Made by a program: the position numbers and the translations under genes. This document shows, in pieces, positions 54,365 through 64,000 of a stretch of DNA of 64,000 nt. Positions within the stretch are counted from its first letter, which is position 1. The number at the start of each line of letters is the position of its first letter. Location of the stretch: the NCBI RefSeq assembly GCF_014652515.1, contig NZ_BMYY01000004.1:186001-250000 (forward strand), in the 5' to 3' direction. Below the pieces are notes generated by a model that searched no databases, was not told the DNA's origin, and saw nothing but the letters and a program-made list of their open reading frames with translations. This stretch comes from Bacterioplanes sanyensis (GTDB lineage Bacteria > Pseudomonadota > Gammaproteobacteria > Pseudomonadales > Oceanobacteraceae).

Positions 54365-54961
54365 CGCCTTTTTAACCGGGGCGTAACTGCGCCGGTGAAT
54401 GGCGCAGGGGCCTAAGCGCATTAAAGCTTCCAGATGCGCTTTGGTGCCATAGCCCTTGTGTTTGGCAAAACCGTAACCTGGGTATTGCTCATCCAGCAGC
54501 AACATTTCACGATCGCGCTGCACCTTAGCCAAAATAGAGGCGGCGGCGATGCTTGCCACTAAGGCATCGCCTTTAACGATGGCGGTGGCGTCCATGTCGA
54601 GTTCGGGCAAGCGATTGCCATCAATTAACGCATGCTCACAGCGCAGCTGCAGCCCCGCCACGGCACGACTCATGGCGAGCATGCGGGCTTGCAATATATT
54701 TAAGCGATCAATTTCTTCGACCGTGGCGCGGGCGATGCAAAAATCCAAAGCCTGGCTACATATTGGCTCAAACAATTGCTCGCGTTTTTTTTCGCTGATT
54801 TTTTTCGAGTCGGTTAGACCGACCGGAATATTGGCCGGATCAAGAATGACAGCAGCCGCGACAACATCGCCACATAAAGGCCCTGCTCCGGCTTCATCAA
54901 CTCCACAATACAGTAGGCCAGCGTCAATCAGCTGGGCCTCGGCCGCAATCAAATCAGTCAT
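54341..54961 (-). CDS. rnhB: Ribonuclease HII, with altered GRG motif
   Basis: It cleaves RNA in RNA-DNA hybrids and single ribonucleotides in DNA. The 206-residue protein has the active-site acidic pair in [20 protein letters not shown] (about residue 20), the other acidic residues later ([24 protein letters not shown]), and the ending [14 protein letters not shown]. In nearly all RNases HII the first motif reads DEVGRGPLxG; here GRG is GAG, losing the Arg that senses the 2'-OH. The ATG at 54961 overlaps lpxB by 8 bases. Confidence 0.93.
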   Translation of the reverse strand: MTDLIAAEAQLIDAGLLYCGVDEAGAGPLCGDVVAAAVILDPANIPVGLTDSKKISEKKREQLFEPICSQALDFCIARATVEEIDRLNILQARMLAMSRAVAGLQLRCEHALIDGNRLPELDMDATAIVKGDALVASIAAASILAKVQRDREMLLLDEQYPGYGFAKHKGYGTKAHLEALMRLGPCAIHRRSYAPVKKALAAEALA

Positions 54962-56093
54962 GATGTTCCAGCAATTCCGCCACAGCATCGGCTGCTTGCT
55001 GATCGGCATCGCGACGCAATTGGCGGTGAATAAACATAAAGGTTTCGTGCAATTGCGACAGTGCATCACTGTCTTGCAAACGCACCAATAACGCATCGGC
55101 CAAATTGGCTGGCGTGGCTTGCAATTGGATCAGCTCTGGTACCACTTCGCGCCCGGCCAATAAATTGGGCAGCGAAATATACGGCTGTGTGACCAAGCGC
55201 TTTAAAATATGGTAGGTCAAAGGGGCAACGATGTAGCTCACCACCATCGGCTTTTTCAGCAGCATAGCCTCTAACGTGGCGGTGCCAGACGCCAGCAGCA
55301 CGACGTCTGCTGCGGTCATGCAGGTATGCGACTGCCCCAGCACCACCGTCACCGGCAGCGGAATGGCAAACTCCGCCAATAGCTGCTCAATTTGATTGCG
55401 ACGCTCAACGCTGGCAGCCGGAATAATAAAGTGCAAATCATTGCGCACCCGCAGCATGCGCTGCGCGGTTTCTAAAAATAAGTTGCCCAAGCGCTCGACT
55501 TCGCTGCTGCGACTGCCCGGCATCAAACACACCAGTGCTTTATCTTGCGGCAAATCCAGTGCCGTACGTGCCGGCACCGGGTTGGTATCCAGTGCAATTT
55601 TATCGGCCAAATGATGGCCAACAAAGCGCACCGGCACCTGATGGCGCTCATAGAACTGCGCTTCAAACGGAAACAGCGTCAGCATTAAATCGCAGGCTTT
55701 GGCTATTTTTTCAACGCGTTTTTCGCGCCAGGCCCAAACCGAGGGGCTGACGTAGTGCACGGTTTTAATGCCGTGCTGACGCAGCTTTTGCTCTAGAGTG
55801 AGGTTAAAATCCGGTGCATCAATGCCAATAAAGACATCCGGTGGATCTTGGCGCCAGCGCTTAATTAAATTGCGGCGTACCGCCAGCAGCTCAAATAAAC
55901 GCCCCAACACTTCAACCAGCCCCATCACTGACAGGCGCTCCATCGGCACGAAGCTGGTCATGCCTTGCGCCTGCATTAAAGGGCCGCCAATGCCTTCAAA
56001 AGTGGCGTTAGGGTAGCGTTGTTTGAGGGCTTGAATCAGGCCAGCGCCGAGCATATCGCCCGACGTTTCACCGGCCACCAGGGCAATGCGCAT
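54954..56093 (-). CDS. lpxB: Lipid-A-disaccharide synthase
   Basis: It joins UDP-diacylglucosamine and lipid X to lipid A disaccharide. The 379 residues match E. coli LpxB (382). [20 protein letters not shown] opens the N-terminal Rossmann half; [15 protein letters not shown] (about 190-205) and [19 protein letters not shown] (about 270-288) form the UDP-GlcN side. It overlaps lpxA by one base and rnhB by 8, within the lpxD-fabZ-lpxA-lpxB-rnhB transcript. Confidence 0.96.
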   Translation of the reverse strand: MRIALVAGETSGDMLGAGLIQALKQRYPNATFEGIGGPLMQAQGMTSFVPMERLSVMGLVEVLGRLFELLAVRRNLIKRWRQDPPDVFIGIDAPDFNLTLEQKLRQHGIKTVHYVSPSVWAWREKRVEKIAKACDLMLTLFPFEAQFYERHQVPVRFVGHHLADKIALDTNPVPARTALDLPQDKALVCLMPGSRSSEVERLGNLFLETAQRMLRVRNDLHFIIPAASVERRNQIEQLLAEFAIPLPVTVVLGQSHTCMTAADVVLLASGTATLEAMLLKKPMVVSYIVAPLTYHILKRLVTQPYISLPNLLAGREVVPELIQLQATPANLADALLVRLQDSDALSQLHETFMFIHRQLRRDADQQAADAVAELLEHHD

Positions 56094-56857
56094 TAACGAA
56101 TAATTCCTCGCTTGGCCGCCTCGAGTGTTTGCAGCAATAACTGCACTGCAGCGTCGTCATCGCGCTGCAAAGCCTCGATGGCTTCAGCCAGCGTTAAGCC
56201 CTGGCGATACAAGGTTTTATAAGCTTGGCGCACGCGCTGAATGCTGTCTTTAGCAAAGCCGCGTCGACGCAGGCCTTCAACATTAATGCCGTGAGGCTTG
56301 GCTGGATACCCCTGCGCCATGACATAGGCAGGAATGTCTTTTAACACCACGGTGCCCGCCCCACACATGGAGTGCGAGCCAATCAAACAGTGCTGATGCA
56401 CTTGCGTAGCACCGCCTAAAATCACCCAGTCACCAATATGAACATGGCCAGCCAGGTTAGTGTCGTTGGCAAAAATACCATGATCACCAATCACCACATC
56501 GTGGGCAACGTGCACATTGACCATGAATAAATTATCGCTGCCGACTTGGGTGTGGCCGTTATCTTGAACCGTGCCACGGTGAAAGGTGCAGGCTTCACGA
56601 ATGACGTTATTGTCGCCAATGCTCAGCGTGGTGCGTTCACCGGCATATTTTTTGTCTTGGCAGTCTTCGCCGATGGAGGCGAACTGAAATATGCGATTAT
56701 TACGACCAATTTGGGTAGGCCCCTTGATGACCACATGCGGGCCCACCACCGTACCGGCGCCAATTTCGACGTCGGCACCAATAATACTGAAGGGGCCGAC
56801 TTCGACATCGTCGGCTAATGACGCTGCGGGATCGACAATGGCACTCGGATGAATCAT
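56093..56857 (-). CDS. lpxA: UDP-N-acetylglucosamine acyltransferase
   Basis: First step of lipid A synthesis: 3-hydroxyacyl-ACP transfer to UDP-GlcNAc. The 254-residue protein has the hexapeptide left-handed helix repeats ([20 protein letters not shown]...) and the catalytic His in [13 protein letters not shown] (about residue 122). The C-terminal helical cap (about 190-254) follows [13 protein letters not shown]. It is slightly shorter than the E. coli enzyme (262). It overlaps fabZ by 4 bases and lpxB by one. Confidence 0.96.
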   Translation of the reverse strand: MIHPSAIVDPAASLADDVEVGPFSIIGADVEIGAGTVVGPHVVIKGPTQIGRNNRIFQFASIGEDCQDKKYAGERTTLSIGDNNVIREACTFHRGTVQDNGHTQVGSDNLFMVNVHVAHDVVIGDHGIFANDTNLAGHVHIGDWVILGGATQVHQHCLIGSHSMCGAGTVVLKDIPAYVMAQGYPAKPHGINVEGLRRRGFAKDSIQRVRQAYKTLYRQGLTLAEAIEALQRDDDAAVQLLLQTLEAAKRGIIR

Positions 56858-57321
56858 GTCAGCTCCAGTTCACGCTCGGCGCAGGTGACATCCGCTTGAC
56901 AAGCAATGGCACCATCCACCAGTGCGCGACAAGCAAACTTCCAAATACCGCGACGACCGCCCATAAAACGAGCTTCCAGTACCACTTGATCGCCTGGCAC
57001 AATCGGTCGCTTAAAGCGCACGTTATCTGCCCCGGCAAAATAATACAGAGTGGACGGCGTGCGCTGATCACCCAGCATGCTTAGCCCCAATAAACCAGCG
57101 GCTTGCGCCATGGCTTCTAACGTTAATACACCCGGCATAATTGGGTGGCCGGGAAAATGACCATTAAAGAATTCTTCATTAATGGTTACGTTTTTCAGGG
57201 CGCGAATCACCGCCCCTTCTTCATCATCCAGATTTATGGATTGCACCCGATCGACCAGCAAAAACGGATAACGATGGGGTAAAAATTCCTGAATTTGCTG
57301 TACGGTTTCCAGGGACATCAA
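56854..57321 (-). CDS. fabZ: 3-hydroxyacyl-ACP dehydratase
   Basis: It dehydrates beta-hydroxyacyl-ACP in fatty-acid synthesis and competes with LpxA for hydroxymyristoyl-ACP. The hot-dog-fold signature [21 protein letters not shown] (about residues 52-72) includes the catalytic His and Glu. YPFLLVDRV lies near residue 20. At 155 residues it matches FabZ (151-159). ATGA overlaps join it to lpxD and lpxA. Confidence 0.97.
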   Translation of the reverse strand: MMSLETVQQIQEFLPHRYPFLLVDRVQSINLDDEEGAVIRALKNVTINEEFFNGHFPGHPIMPGVLTLEAMAQAAGLLGLSMLGDQRTPSTLYYFAGADNVRFKRPIVPGDQVVLEARFMGGRRGIWKFACRALVDGAIACQADVTCAERELELT

Positions 57322-58340
57322 GCTTCACCTTCTTGGCGTTTCTCTAACTGTTGCAGCCGCTTGGCCATTGAATCCAGTTGTCGGAAGCGCGTCGCACTGC
57401 GACGCCACTCTTTCAGTGGCATCTGAGCCGTACCAGAAGCATAAACGCCTGGTTTATCGATCGACTTGCTGATCAAAGCCATGGCCGCAACATGAGTGCC
57501 ATCGGCGATGCTTAGGTGGCCAGACAGACCCACACCGCCAGCCAGAGTGCAGCCCGCACCCACCTGGGTACTGCCGGCAATGCCCGCACACGCCGCGATG
57601 GCAGTGCCTTCGCCGATGCTGACGTTGTGAGCAACCTGGATCAGATTATCGAGGATGGCGCCATCAGCAATCACGGTGTCTTCAAGGGCACCACGATCAA
57701 CACAGGTATTGGCACCAATTTCAACATCGTTGCCAATGCGCACACCACCGAGCTGAGCAATCTTATGCCAGCGGCCGGCGTCTGGCGCAAAGCCAAAGCC
57801 ATCCGCCCCCAGCACGGCACCAGAATGAACGGTGCAGCGATCACCCAAGGCTACATCATGGTAAAGCGTGACATTGGCCGCCAGACGACAGTTTTGCCCC
57901 AAGGTGCAGTGATCGCCGATCACAGTCCCCGGGCCAATTTCACTGCCAGCACCAATGTAGACATGCTCACCGATCACCACATTGGCTGCCACACGGACAT
58001 CGTCAGCTAATTGTGCCGTGCCCGCGACCACCGCCGTAGGGTGCACCCCGGCGGCAACATGTGGTCGGTTATCAAACAGCTGGGTCGCCCGAGCAAACGC
58101 CAAATACGGGTTGTCTGCCAACAAGGCAACGCCCGCAACGTCCTCGGCTTGTTCCGGCGCAACGATCACCGCCGCCGCCTGGGTGTTAGCCAGATGCCGA
58201 CGATAGCTGTCATTGGCCAGGAAACTCACATCACTCGGCCCTGCCGCTGTCAGTGTGTTTACACCTTGAATGATGATATCGCCGCCTTGGGTAAGGCGGG
58301 CACCGATTTGCTCCGCCAGGTCAGCCAACGTCAGTTGCAT
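57318..58340 (-). CDS. lpxD: UDP-3-O-acylglucosamine N-acyltransferase
   Basis: It adds the second acyl chain in lipid A synthesis. The 340-residue protein has a UDP-binding N-terminal domain (about 1-100, [18 protein letters not shown]), the hexapeptide-repeat helix in the middle (about 100-305), with catalytic His in [15 protein letters not shown], and a C-terminal alpha helix ([20 protein letters not shown]). It is preceded by the ompH/skp gene with 12 bases. Confidence 0.96.
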   Translation of the reverse strand: MQLTLADLAEQIGARLTQGGDIIIQGVNTLTAAGPSDVSFLANDSYRRHLANTQAAAVIVAPEQAEDVAGVALLADNPYLAFARATQLFDNRPHVAAGVHPTAVVAGTAQLADDVRVAANVVIGEHVYIGAGSEIGPGTVIGDHCTLGQNCRLAANVTLYHDVALGDRCTVHSGAVLGADGFGFAPDAGRWHKIAQLGGVRIGNDVEIGANTCVDRGALEDTVIADGAILDNLIQVAHNVSIGEGTAIAACAGIAGSTQVGAGCTLAGGVGLSGHLSIADGTHVAAMALISKSIDKPGVYASGTAQMPLKEWRRSATRFRQLDSMAKRLQQLEKRQEGEA

Positions 58341-58352
58341 ACCGCCCTCGGC

Positions 58353-58847
58353 TCAATTTTCAGCGTTCAGTCGTTCCAACAATGGTTTGGTCAGGTCGAC
58401 ATCCGGTGTGGCATACACAACGGCGCCAGCCTGAAGCACGACATCATACTCGCCCTCTTTGATAATTGCTTTAAGCAACTTCTCAACATTGGGCAATTGT
58501 GTTTGGAAAAATTCGCGCTTCCAACGCTGCTCCAGCTTTTGCAGTTTCTGGCCAAAGAACTGAAATTCAGAACGCTTTTCTTCGAACTCTTTTGCCAGCT
58601 TACGAGCCTCGTCTTCACTCATAAAGTCGGCATTTTTCTCACGCTTTTCCTGCAATGCGCGCAAATCCGACTCCAGTGCCTTTAGCTTGCTGATATCGCC
58701 GCTGTTTTCTTGCTCAAAGGCCTTGATAGAATTTTTGGCCGCATCCGATAAAAACACCGCACGCTCCATGTCTACCACGGCAACCTTGCTCGCTGCCACG
58801 GCAGTATTCATCATCAGCCCCAGGGCTACCATTAACATCCAACGCAT
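58353..58847 (-). CDS. OmpH/Skp-like periplasmic chaperone
   Basis: It holds unfolded outer-membrane proteins in transit to BamA. The 164-residue protein has a signal peptide (MRWMLMVALGLMMNTAVAA) and the coiled-coil tentacle part, with long helices ISKLKALESDLRALQEKR and KLAKEFEEKRSEFQFFG. VAVVDMERAVFLSDAAK is the conserved start of the mature part. It lies between bamA and lpxD, which is the usual order. Confidence 0.93.
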   Translation of the reverse strand: MRWMLMVALGLMMNTAVAASKVAVVDMERAVFLSDAAKNSIKAFEQENSGDISKLKALESDLRALQEKREKNADFMSEDEARKLAKEFEEKRSEFQFFGQKLQKLEQRWKREFFQTQLPNVEKLLKAIIKEGEYDVVLQAGAVVYATPDVDLTKPLLERLNAEN

Positions 58848-58873
58848 GCATTTGCTCCTTGGTTATTGTGTAG

Positions 58874-61432
58874 TTAGAACACTTGGCCGAGCGAGAACTC
58901 GAAGCCTTCAGTGCGATCGCCGTCTTGATCGCTCAGCGGGATCGAATAGGTAAAGGTCAAAGGACCAATGGCAGTAATCCAGGTAACACCGGCACCCACA
59001 CTGGTGCGAATCTCACTCAGCTCAATGCCATTGCGACAGTACGGGTGGCTGTTCAGCGATGGCAAATCATCGTCGCTCGGGTTATAGCACTCATCGGTAA
59101 AGGTATTACCGGCATCGAAGAAGAACACACTGCGCAGAGAGCTGCGATCTTCGACAAACGGGAACGGGAATATCAACTCGATACTGGCTTCGGTATTAAT
59201 GTTACCGCCCAAAGCACGCTCGGTTTCTAAATAACGCGGCGCAGTGACGATACTGCCGTTCTCATCCACCTCGTACACTGGCTTATAGCGGTTAGGGTTG
59301 CGCACAGCAATGGCTTCGCCATCGCTGCCTTCTTTGTAAACAATATTTGAGGTGTTGGCGTCGATTTGTGGCCTTCCCCACTCATCCAACTCAAACAAAA
59401 TATCGTCATTGGCATCGGTTTGCGCCAGCTCAACAATGTTGTACTCCGGCAAACCTTTTGGCCCTAAGCTGTTGCTGGTGTAACCACGCACCGAGCCAAT
59501 GCCGCCGGCGCGGAAGTTTTTAAAGAATGGCAACCGTTTTTGCTCACCAAAGCCATCGCCATAGCCTAGCTCTGTACGCAAACGCAATGACCATTCACCC
59601 CCCAGCGGGAAGTAATAATTGGCAGAGTAAGAGAGCTTGTAATAAGTCAGGTCACTGCCAGGAATAGAAATATCCGCGCTGACTTTATGCTCGGTACCCG
59701 CCGTCGGAAATAGACCTCGGTTCAACGCGTTATAGCGCCAGTTCAAGCCCAATTTGTACTCAAGAAAATGCTCGCCTTCTTCTTCAATAAACTCGACGAT
59801 TTCGGCAGGCACTGTCGTGCCACGGAACATATCAGTACTGGTTAAACCACCAGAAAAGCTCAAGCGCTGACGATTAGAAATTGGGTAGCCAAACGTCACA
59901 TTACCGCCACGAGTGTTGGTCTGATAATCACTGACGGTGCTCAAACGCTCGTAGTCGGTTTCGCGATAAAACAGATTGTAACCGCGGCTCACACCATCGA
60001 TGGTGTAATAGGGGTTGAAGTAGGAGAAGTTGTACGACTGCACCGTATTATTCTTCTGCACACCCAGCGACATACGATTACCGCTGCCCATGAAGTTGTT
60101 TTGCGACACGCTGGCGCCCAAAATAACGCCGCTGCCACCGGCATAACCAACGTTAAAGTTAAGACTACCGCTGAGCTGCTCTTCGACGTTGTAATTCACA
60201 TCAATCATGTCGTCGGTGCCGGGCACAGACGGTGTGTCCACGGTCACGGTTTTAAAAAAGCCCAGCTGGTTTAAACGCGCCTTACCGGCTTCAATTTTAT
60301 CCGTCGAAGCCCAGCCGCCTTCCATTTGTAGCATTTCACGGCGCAGCACTTCATCTAAAGTGCTTTCGTTACCGCTAAAATTAACGCGGCGTACATAAGT
60401 GCGACGACCCGGCTCAACAAAGAAGGTCAAATCGACCAGACGCTGTTCGTCATCAATTTCAGGAATGCCATCGACTTTGGCAAAAGTATAACCATCATTG
60501 CCCAAGCGCTTGGTCATCCAATCGCTGCTGGCGGTGACGCGACGACGGCTAAACGTGTCGCCTTCATCCAGCAATACCAGCTGGCGCAGTTCTTCCTCTT
60601 CCACCACTAGGTTGCCAGCAAATGCGACGTTGCGAATGTCGTATTTTTCGCCTTCGCTGACGTTGAGGGTGATATAGACACTGTCTTTTTGCGGCGACAG
60701 CGACACCTGGGTCGATTCGATATTAAAGCGAATGTAACCGCGGTCCAGATAATAAGAGCGCAGGCTTTCCATATCGGCGGCGAGTTTCTCGCGCGCGTAT
60801 TTATCATCGCTGGAGTACCAAGACCAGAAATTCGAGGTCTGCAACTCGAACTGCTTTAGCAGCTCGTCATCACTGAACACCTCGTTGCCGACAATATTGA
60901 TGTGCGCAATGCTGGCGACATTGCCTTCTTCCACTTCGATGTTCAGGCCAACCCGGTTACGCGGCAAAGCCACCACGTCGGTATTGATGCGGGCATCGTA
61001 GCGACCTTGAGCGACGTACTGACGCTCAAGCTCCAGCGCAATGCGCTCCAGCGTCGAGCGCTTAAATACCAGCCCTTCTGCCAAACCAGATTGCTTCAAG
61101 CCGTCCATTAGCATATCGGTCTGAATGGCTTTGTTGCCGGTAATATCAATAGTGCTTATGGTCGGCAGCTCAACTAAACGAATAATCAACACATCGCCAT
61201 CGCGATAGAGCTGAATGTCGTTAAATAAGCCTGAACTAAACAACTGCTTGGACGCTGTGACCAAGCGTTGTTCATCCACTTGATCGCCAACGTTAATCGG
61301 TAATTGCTCGAATACAGTGCCTGCCGAAACTCGCTGCAGACCCTCCAGACGAATGTCTTCTACTTGAAAAGATGCAGCGGCGGTAACCGATGACCATACC
61401 CCTAACAACAGCGCAAACAACACACAACGCAT
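58874..61432 (-). CDS. bamA: Outer membrane protein assembly factor BamA
   Basis: The core barrel of the BAM complex, inserting outer-membrane proteins. The 852-residue protein has a signal peptide (cut near TAAASFQVED), five POTRA domains (about 22-420) starting with FQVEDIRLEGLQRVSAGTVF, and the Omp85 barrel (about 425-852). The barrel region shows GGIGSVRGYTSNSLGP, the family's VRGY/F motif near residue 650, and ends FSLGQVF, with terminal Phe. It is larger than E. coli BamA (810) by an insert near ELDEWGRPQIDANTSNIVYK. It is followed by ompH/skp. Confidence 0.97.
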   Translation of the reverse strand: MRCVLFALLLGVWSSVTAAASFQVEDIRLEGLQRVSAGTVFEQLPINVGDQVDEQRLVTASKQLFSSGLFNDIQLYRDGDVLIIRLVELPTISTIDITGNKAIQTDMLMDGLKQSGLAEGLVFKRSTLERIALELERQYVAQGRYDARINTDVVALPRNRVGLNIEVEEGNVASIAHINIVGNEVFSDDELLKQFELQTSNFWSWYSSDDKYAREKLAADMESLRSYYLDRGYIRFNIESTQVSLSPQKDSVYITLNVSEGEKYDIRNVAFAGNLVVEEEELRQLVLLDEGDTFSRRRVTASSDWMTKRLGNDGYTFAKVDGIPEIDDEQRLVDLTFFVEPGRRTYVRRVNFSGNESTLDEVLRREMLQMEGGWASTDKIEAGKARLNQLGFFKTVTVDTPSVPGTDDMIDVNYNVEEQLSGSLNFNVGYAGGSGVILGASVSQNNFMGSGNRMSLGVQKNNTVQSYNFSYFNPYYTIDGVSRGYNLFYRETDYERLSTVSDYQTNTRGGNVTFGYPISNRQRLSFSGGLTSTDMFRGTTVPAEIVEFIEEEGEHFLEYKLGLNWRYNALNRGLFPTAGTEHKVSADISIPGSDLTYYKLSYSANYYFPLGGEWSLRLRTELGYGDGFGEQKRLPFFKNFRAGGIGSVRGYTSNSLGPKGLPEYNIVELAQTDANDDILFELDEWGRPQIDANTSNIVYKEGSDGEAIAVRNPNRYKPVYEVDENGSIVTAPRYLETERALGGNINTEASIELIFPFPFVEDRSSLRSVFFFDAGNTFTDECYNPSDDDLPSLNSHPYCRNGIELSEIRTSVGAGVTWITAIGPLTFTYSIPLSDQDGDRTEGFEFSLGQVF

Positions 61433-61454
61433 TAGTTTATCCAGTCTCTCGCGG

Positions 61455-62795
61455 CTACATCAGCCGGCTGATATCGTTATAAAAGGCCACCATCATCAGG
61501 CTGAGCAGCAAAAACATGCCGAACTGCAGTGCCACAATTTGCACTCGCTCCGACAGCGGTTTACCGCGCACAGCCTCAATGGCGTAAAACAGAATGTGCC
61601 CGCCATCCAACATGGGCACAGGCAAAAGATTTAAAACGCCCAGTGACACACTCAACAGTGCCAGGAAATCGACAAAGGTTTCCAATCCACCCGACGCTGA
61701 AGAGCCGGCTACTTTAGCAATGGTGATAGGCCCGCTCAAGTTCTTAACGGATAAGTCGCCGGCTAACATTTTCCACAGCGACTCCAAGGTAAAGCCGACT
61801 AGGTTCCAAGTTTTTTCCAAGCCCTTCAGCAAGGCACTCAATGGGTCGTAATGACTGTCACGCAACCAAGACTCTGGCAGCTGTGGAATTTCTACCTGCA
61901 CACCGGCAAAGCCAATGCGCTCACCGTCTTGCTCGCGCACAGTGGGCGTCATTTGCACCAACACGGTTTCACCAGCGCGCTCGACTTGCAGCGCCAGCAT
62001 GGTGTCTGGGTTGGCACGTACCACCTCGACCCAAGTCAGCCAGTTATCGATCGCTTGCTCATTGACAGCAACAACTTTATCGCCCACTTGCAAGCCCGCA
62101 GCCTCTGCGGCGCCACCCGACACCAGCTCGCCCACCACCGCCGGCACCGCATAGCGACGCGGCACTATGCCTAAGCCAGACAGCGGCTCTGGGCTGTCAC
62201 TGCCAGATAACCAAGCATTCAACTGCAGCGTGTGCTGACGTAAAGCACCGCTGTCGCTACGTACCGCAATGACTAAATCCGTGCTTTCACCCAAATAAGA
62301 CAGCAGCGTCCACTGCACTTCTTGCCAAGTTTCTGTGTCGGTGCTGGCCACTTGCACAATTTCGTCGCCTGGCTGCAGCCCAGCTTGCGCAGCAATAGAA
62401 TCTGGCTGAACCTGGCCAATAACGGGCACCACGCCGGTGGTTCCACCCACAAACAGTGCCCAATAAGCCACAATGGCAAAAACAAAGTTGGCAATCGGGC
62501 CCGCGCTGGCAATGGCAATGCGCTGCCACACTGGCTTGCGATTAAAGGCACGGTCTAGCAAGTGCTCTGGCACAGGCGCCTCGCGCTCGTCCAACATTTT
62601 GACGTAGCCCCCCAAGGGAATGGGCGCAATCGCATATTCGGTGCCGTGTTTGTCTTTCCACGACCATAACGGTTTGCCAAAACCGACGGAAAAGCGCAGC
62701 ACTTCAACGCCACAACGGCGTGCTACCCAAAAGTGGCCATATTCATGAATCACCACCAGCAGGCTGATGGCGACAATAAAGTACAACAGGGTCAT
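61455..62795 (-). CDS. rseP: RseP intramembrane zinc metalloprotease
   Basis: It cuts the anti-sigma factor RseA inside the membrane, activating sigma-E. The zinc site is VVIHEYGHFWVARRCGV (HExxH, near residue 18). Two PDZ domains (about 115-185 and 200-280, with IAQAGLQPGDEIVQV and AAGLQVGDKVVAVNEQ) and the second metal motif LLPVPMLDGGHILFY (near 390) complete it. The ATG at 62795 gives 446 residues, near E. coli's 450. The ATG shares its A with the dxr stop. It stands before bamA in the usual order. Confidence 0.96.
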   Translation of the reverse strand: MTLLYFIVAISLLVVIHEYGHFWVARRCGVEVLRFSVGFGKPLWSWKDKHGTEYAIAPIPLGGYVKMLDEREAPVPEHLLDRAFNRKPVWQRIAIASAGPIANFVFAIVAYWALFVGGTTGVVPVIGQVQPDSIAAQAGLQPGDEIVQVASTDTETWQEVQWTLLSYLGESTDLVIAVRSDSGALRQHTLQLNAWLSGSDSPEPLSGLGIVPRRYAVPAVVGELVSGGAAEAAGLQVGDKVVAVNEQAIDNWLTWVEVVRANPDTMLALQVERAGETVLVQMTPTVREQDGERIGFAGVQVEIPQLPESWLRDSHYDPLSALLKGLEKTWNLVGFTLESLWKMLAGDLSVKNLSGPITIAKVAGSSASGGLETFVDFLALLSVSLGVLNLLPVPMLDGGHILFYAIEAVRGKPLSERVQIVALQFGMFLLLSLMMVAFYNDISRLM

Positions 62796-63991
62796 CAGAA
62801 GGCATCCTCCTGTCTGCAAGCATGCGCCAGCCAGTCACGCGTAAAGTGGCGAGCCCAGTCATCGGCTTGCAGAATATCGTCTAGGGAATCTGCGGCCTGC
62901 CAGGTATGTGCTTGCATGGCCGCGCGAATCGCTGTTGGAATGGCAGTAAAAGAAATTTGTTCCGCTAAAAATGCTTCCACCGCAATTTCATTGGCAGCAT
63001 TTAATACTGCCGGCAGTGTGCCACCAGCAGCAAAGGCGTCGGCGGCCAACTGCAAACACGGAAAGGTGGTGGCGTCAGGCGCTTCAAAATTCAATTGCGC
63101 CAGAGCGAACAAATCTAACTCTGCCACCCCGGCATCAATGCGCTCTGGCCAAGCCATGCCGTAGGCAATCGGGGTACGCATATCCGGCTGACCTAACTGG
63201 GCAATCACGGAGCCATCGCAATACTGCACCATGGAATGGATCACGCTTTGCGGATGCACCACCACTTGCACTTGCTCGGGCTGACAGTGAAATAAAAAAC
63301 AGGCTTCAATTAGCTCTAGGCCTTTGTTCATTAAGGTGGCAGAGTCGACGGAGATTTTTTGCCCCATTGACCAATTGGGGTGCGCCACCGCCTCGGCGGG
63401 TGTGACTTGTTGCAATTGCTCTGCACTGTAACCGCGAAACGGGCCACCGGAGGCTGTCAACAGAATTTTGTTGATCCCGTGCTGGGTAAAATCGCCCTGA
63501 TATTGGCCCGGCAAAGATTGGAAAATCGCATTGTGCTCGCTGTCGATGGGCAGCAATTGCGCCCCGCCTTCTTCAACAGCACGCATAAACAGCGGACCAG
63601 CCATCACCAGGCTTTCTTTATTGGCCAGCAATACCCGCTTGCCCGCTTCCGCTGCCGCCAGCGTGGGCAGCAAACCCGCCGCCCCCACAATGGCTGCCAT
63701 AACTTGGTCGACGTCATCCGCCTTGGCCACATCGACCAACGCATCAGCGCCGGCCAACACTTCGGTGGTCACGGCAGTCGCTGCCAAACGTTGGCGCAAC
63801 TCGGCAGCGGCGTCAGCGTCTGTCATCACAGCATAGCGCGGCTGAAACTCCAGCACTTGGTGATAGAGTTTTTCGACGCTGCGACAGGCCGTCAACGCGA
63901 ACACCTGATAGCGCTGCGGGTGGCGGCGAATCACATCTAAAGTGCTGACACCAATAGAGCCCGTTGCTCCGAGCACGGTGACCTGCTTCAC
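62795..63991 (-). CDS. dxr: 1-deoxy-D-xylulose 5-phosphate reductoisomerase
   Basis: The committed step of the MEP isoprenoid pathway, making 2-C-methylerythritol 4-phosphate. The N-terminal NADPH site [20 protein letters not shown] is at residues 4-23, the metal/substrate part [15 protein letters not shown] near residue 147, and [13 protein letters not shown] near 180. The 398 residues match E. coli (398). The start is GTG at 63991; the frame is still open to the right edge, only 9 bases away, so an earlier start cannot be excluded. Upstream neighbours such as cdsA are out of view. Confidence 0.95.
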   Translation of the reverse strand: MKQVTVLGATGSIGVSTLDVIRRHPQRYQVFALTACRSVEKLYHQVLEFQPRYAVMTDADAAAELRQRLAATAVTTEVLAGADALVDVAKADDVDQVMAAIVGAAGLLPTLAAAEAGKRVLLANKESLVMAGPLFMRAVEEGGAQLLPIDSEHNAIFQSLPGQYQGDFTQHGINKILLTASGGPFRGYSAEQLQQVTPAEAVAHPNWSMGQKISVDSATLMNKGLELIEACFLFHCQPEQVQVVVHPQSVIHSMVQYCDGSVIAQLGQPDMRTPIAYGMAWPERIDAGVAELDLFALAQLNFEAPDATTFPCLQLAADAFAAGGTLPAVLNAANEIAVEAFLAEQISFTAIPTAIRAAMQAHTWQAADSLDDILQADDWARHFTRDWLAHACRQEDAF

Positions 63992-64000
63992 GCGCTCAGC

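Overview
The window reads as chromosomal DNA of a Gram-negative marine gammaproteobacterium, most like the Oceanospirillales or Pseudomonas-related lineages. The basis is a lipid A and BAM gene block, a DUF3450/two-ExbB TonB operon, a Pseudomonas-type long isocitrate lyase, a two-subunit bacterioferritin, an MvaT-like nucleoid protein and a VC_2705-type sodium/solute symporter. The genus is inference. Almost every gene is intact and tightly packed. I saw no insertion sequence, CRISPR array or complete prophage.

Region by region: 1-3605 (minus strand) holds hsdM, hsdS and a partial AlbA_2-domain gene, a type I restriction-modification locus continuing off the left edge. 3941-4665 is an array built from the initiator tRNA: two intact tRNA-fMet genes under one strong promoter, a third copy broken by 14 extra bases, and three chimeric units that join a tRNA 3' end to a terminator. 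This looks like the scar of recombination or island integration. 4964-18725 is mixed housekeeping: an AraC regulator, two related methyltransferases, an MltC-like transglycosylase, a DUF1329 protein, Yip1 and TatD proteins, an orphan ParA ATPase, MsrA, a metallo-hydrolase, a Tat-exported PhoD-like phosphatase and RNase II. 18789-25836 has an MvaT-like silencer, feoAB with a candidate Fur site, a Pit phosphate transporter, a flavin reductase-like protein, a bile acid:sodium symporter family protein and a cold-shock protein.

25938-35537 includes an HDOD protein, a three-gene operon (retropepsin-like lipoprotein, inactive transglutaminase/7TM protein, ATP-grasp ligase), bacterioferritin subunits that divide the heme and ferroxidase functions, a PAS-PAS-GGDEF cyclase and threonine synthase. 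35615-40628 is a six-gene TonB energising operon whose upstream DNA carries 11-bp-phased Pho-box-like repeats. 41254-53414 is an accessory and metabolic stretch: DUF2147, a DUF4397 lipoprotein, DUF4212 plus sodium/solute symporter, an enoyl-CoA hydratase, a GNAT-YoaP protein, adenine deaminase, isocitrate lyase and an HI0933 flavoprotein. 54341-63991 is the envelope block in the order dxr-rseP-bamA-ompH-lpxD-fabZ-lpxA-lpxB-rnhB, all on the minus strand.

The most interesting points are the tRNA-fMet mosaic beside the restriction locus, the candidate Pho box ahead of the TonB operon, the protease/7TM/ATP-grasp operon, the bacterioferritin division of labour, and an RNase HII whose GRG motif reads GAG. 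No feature proves a wholly new system.
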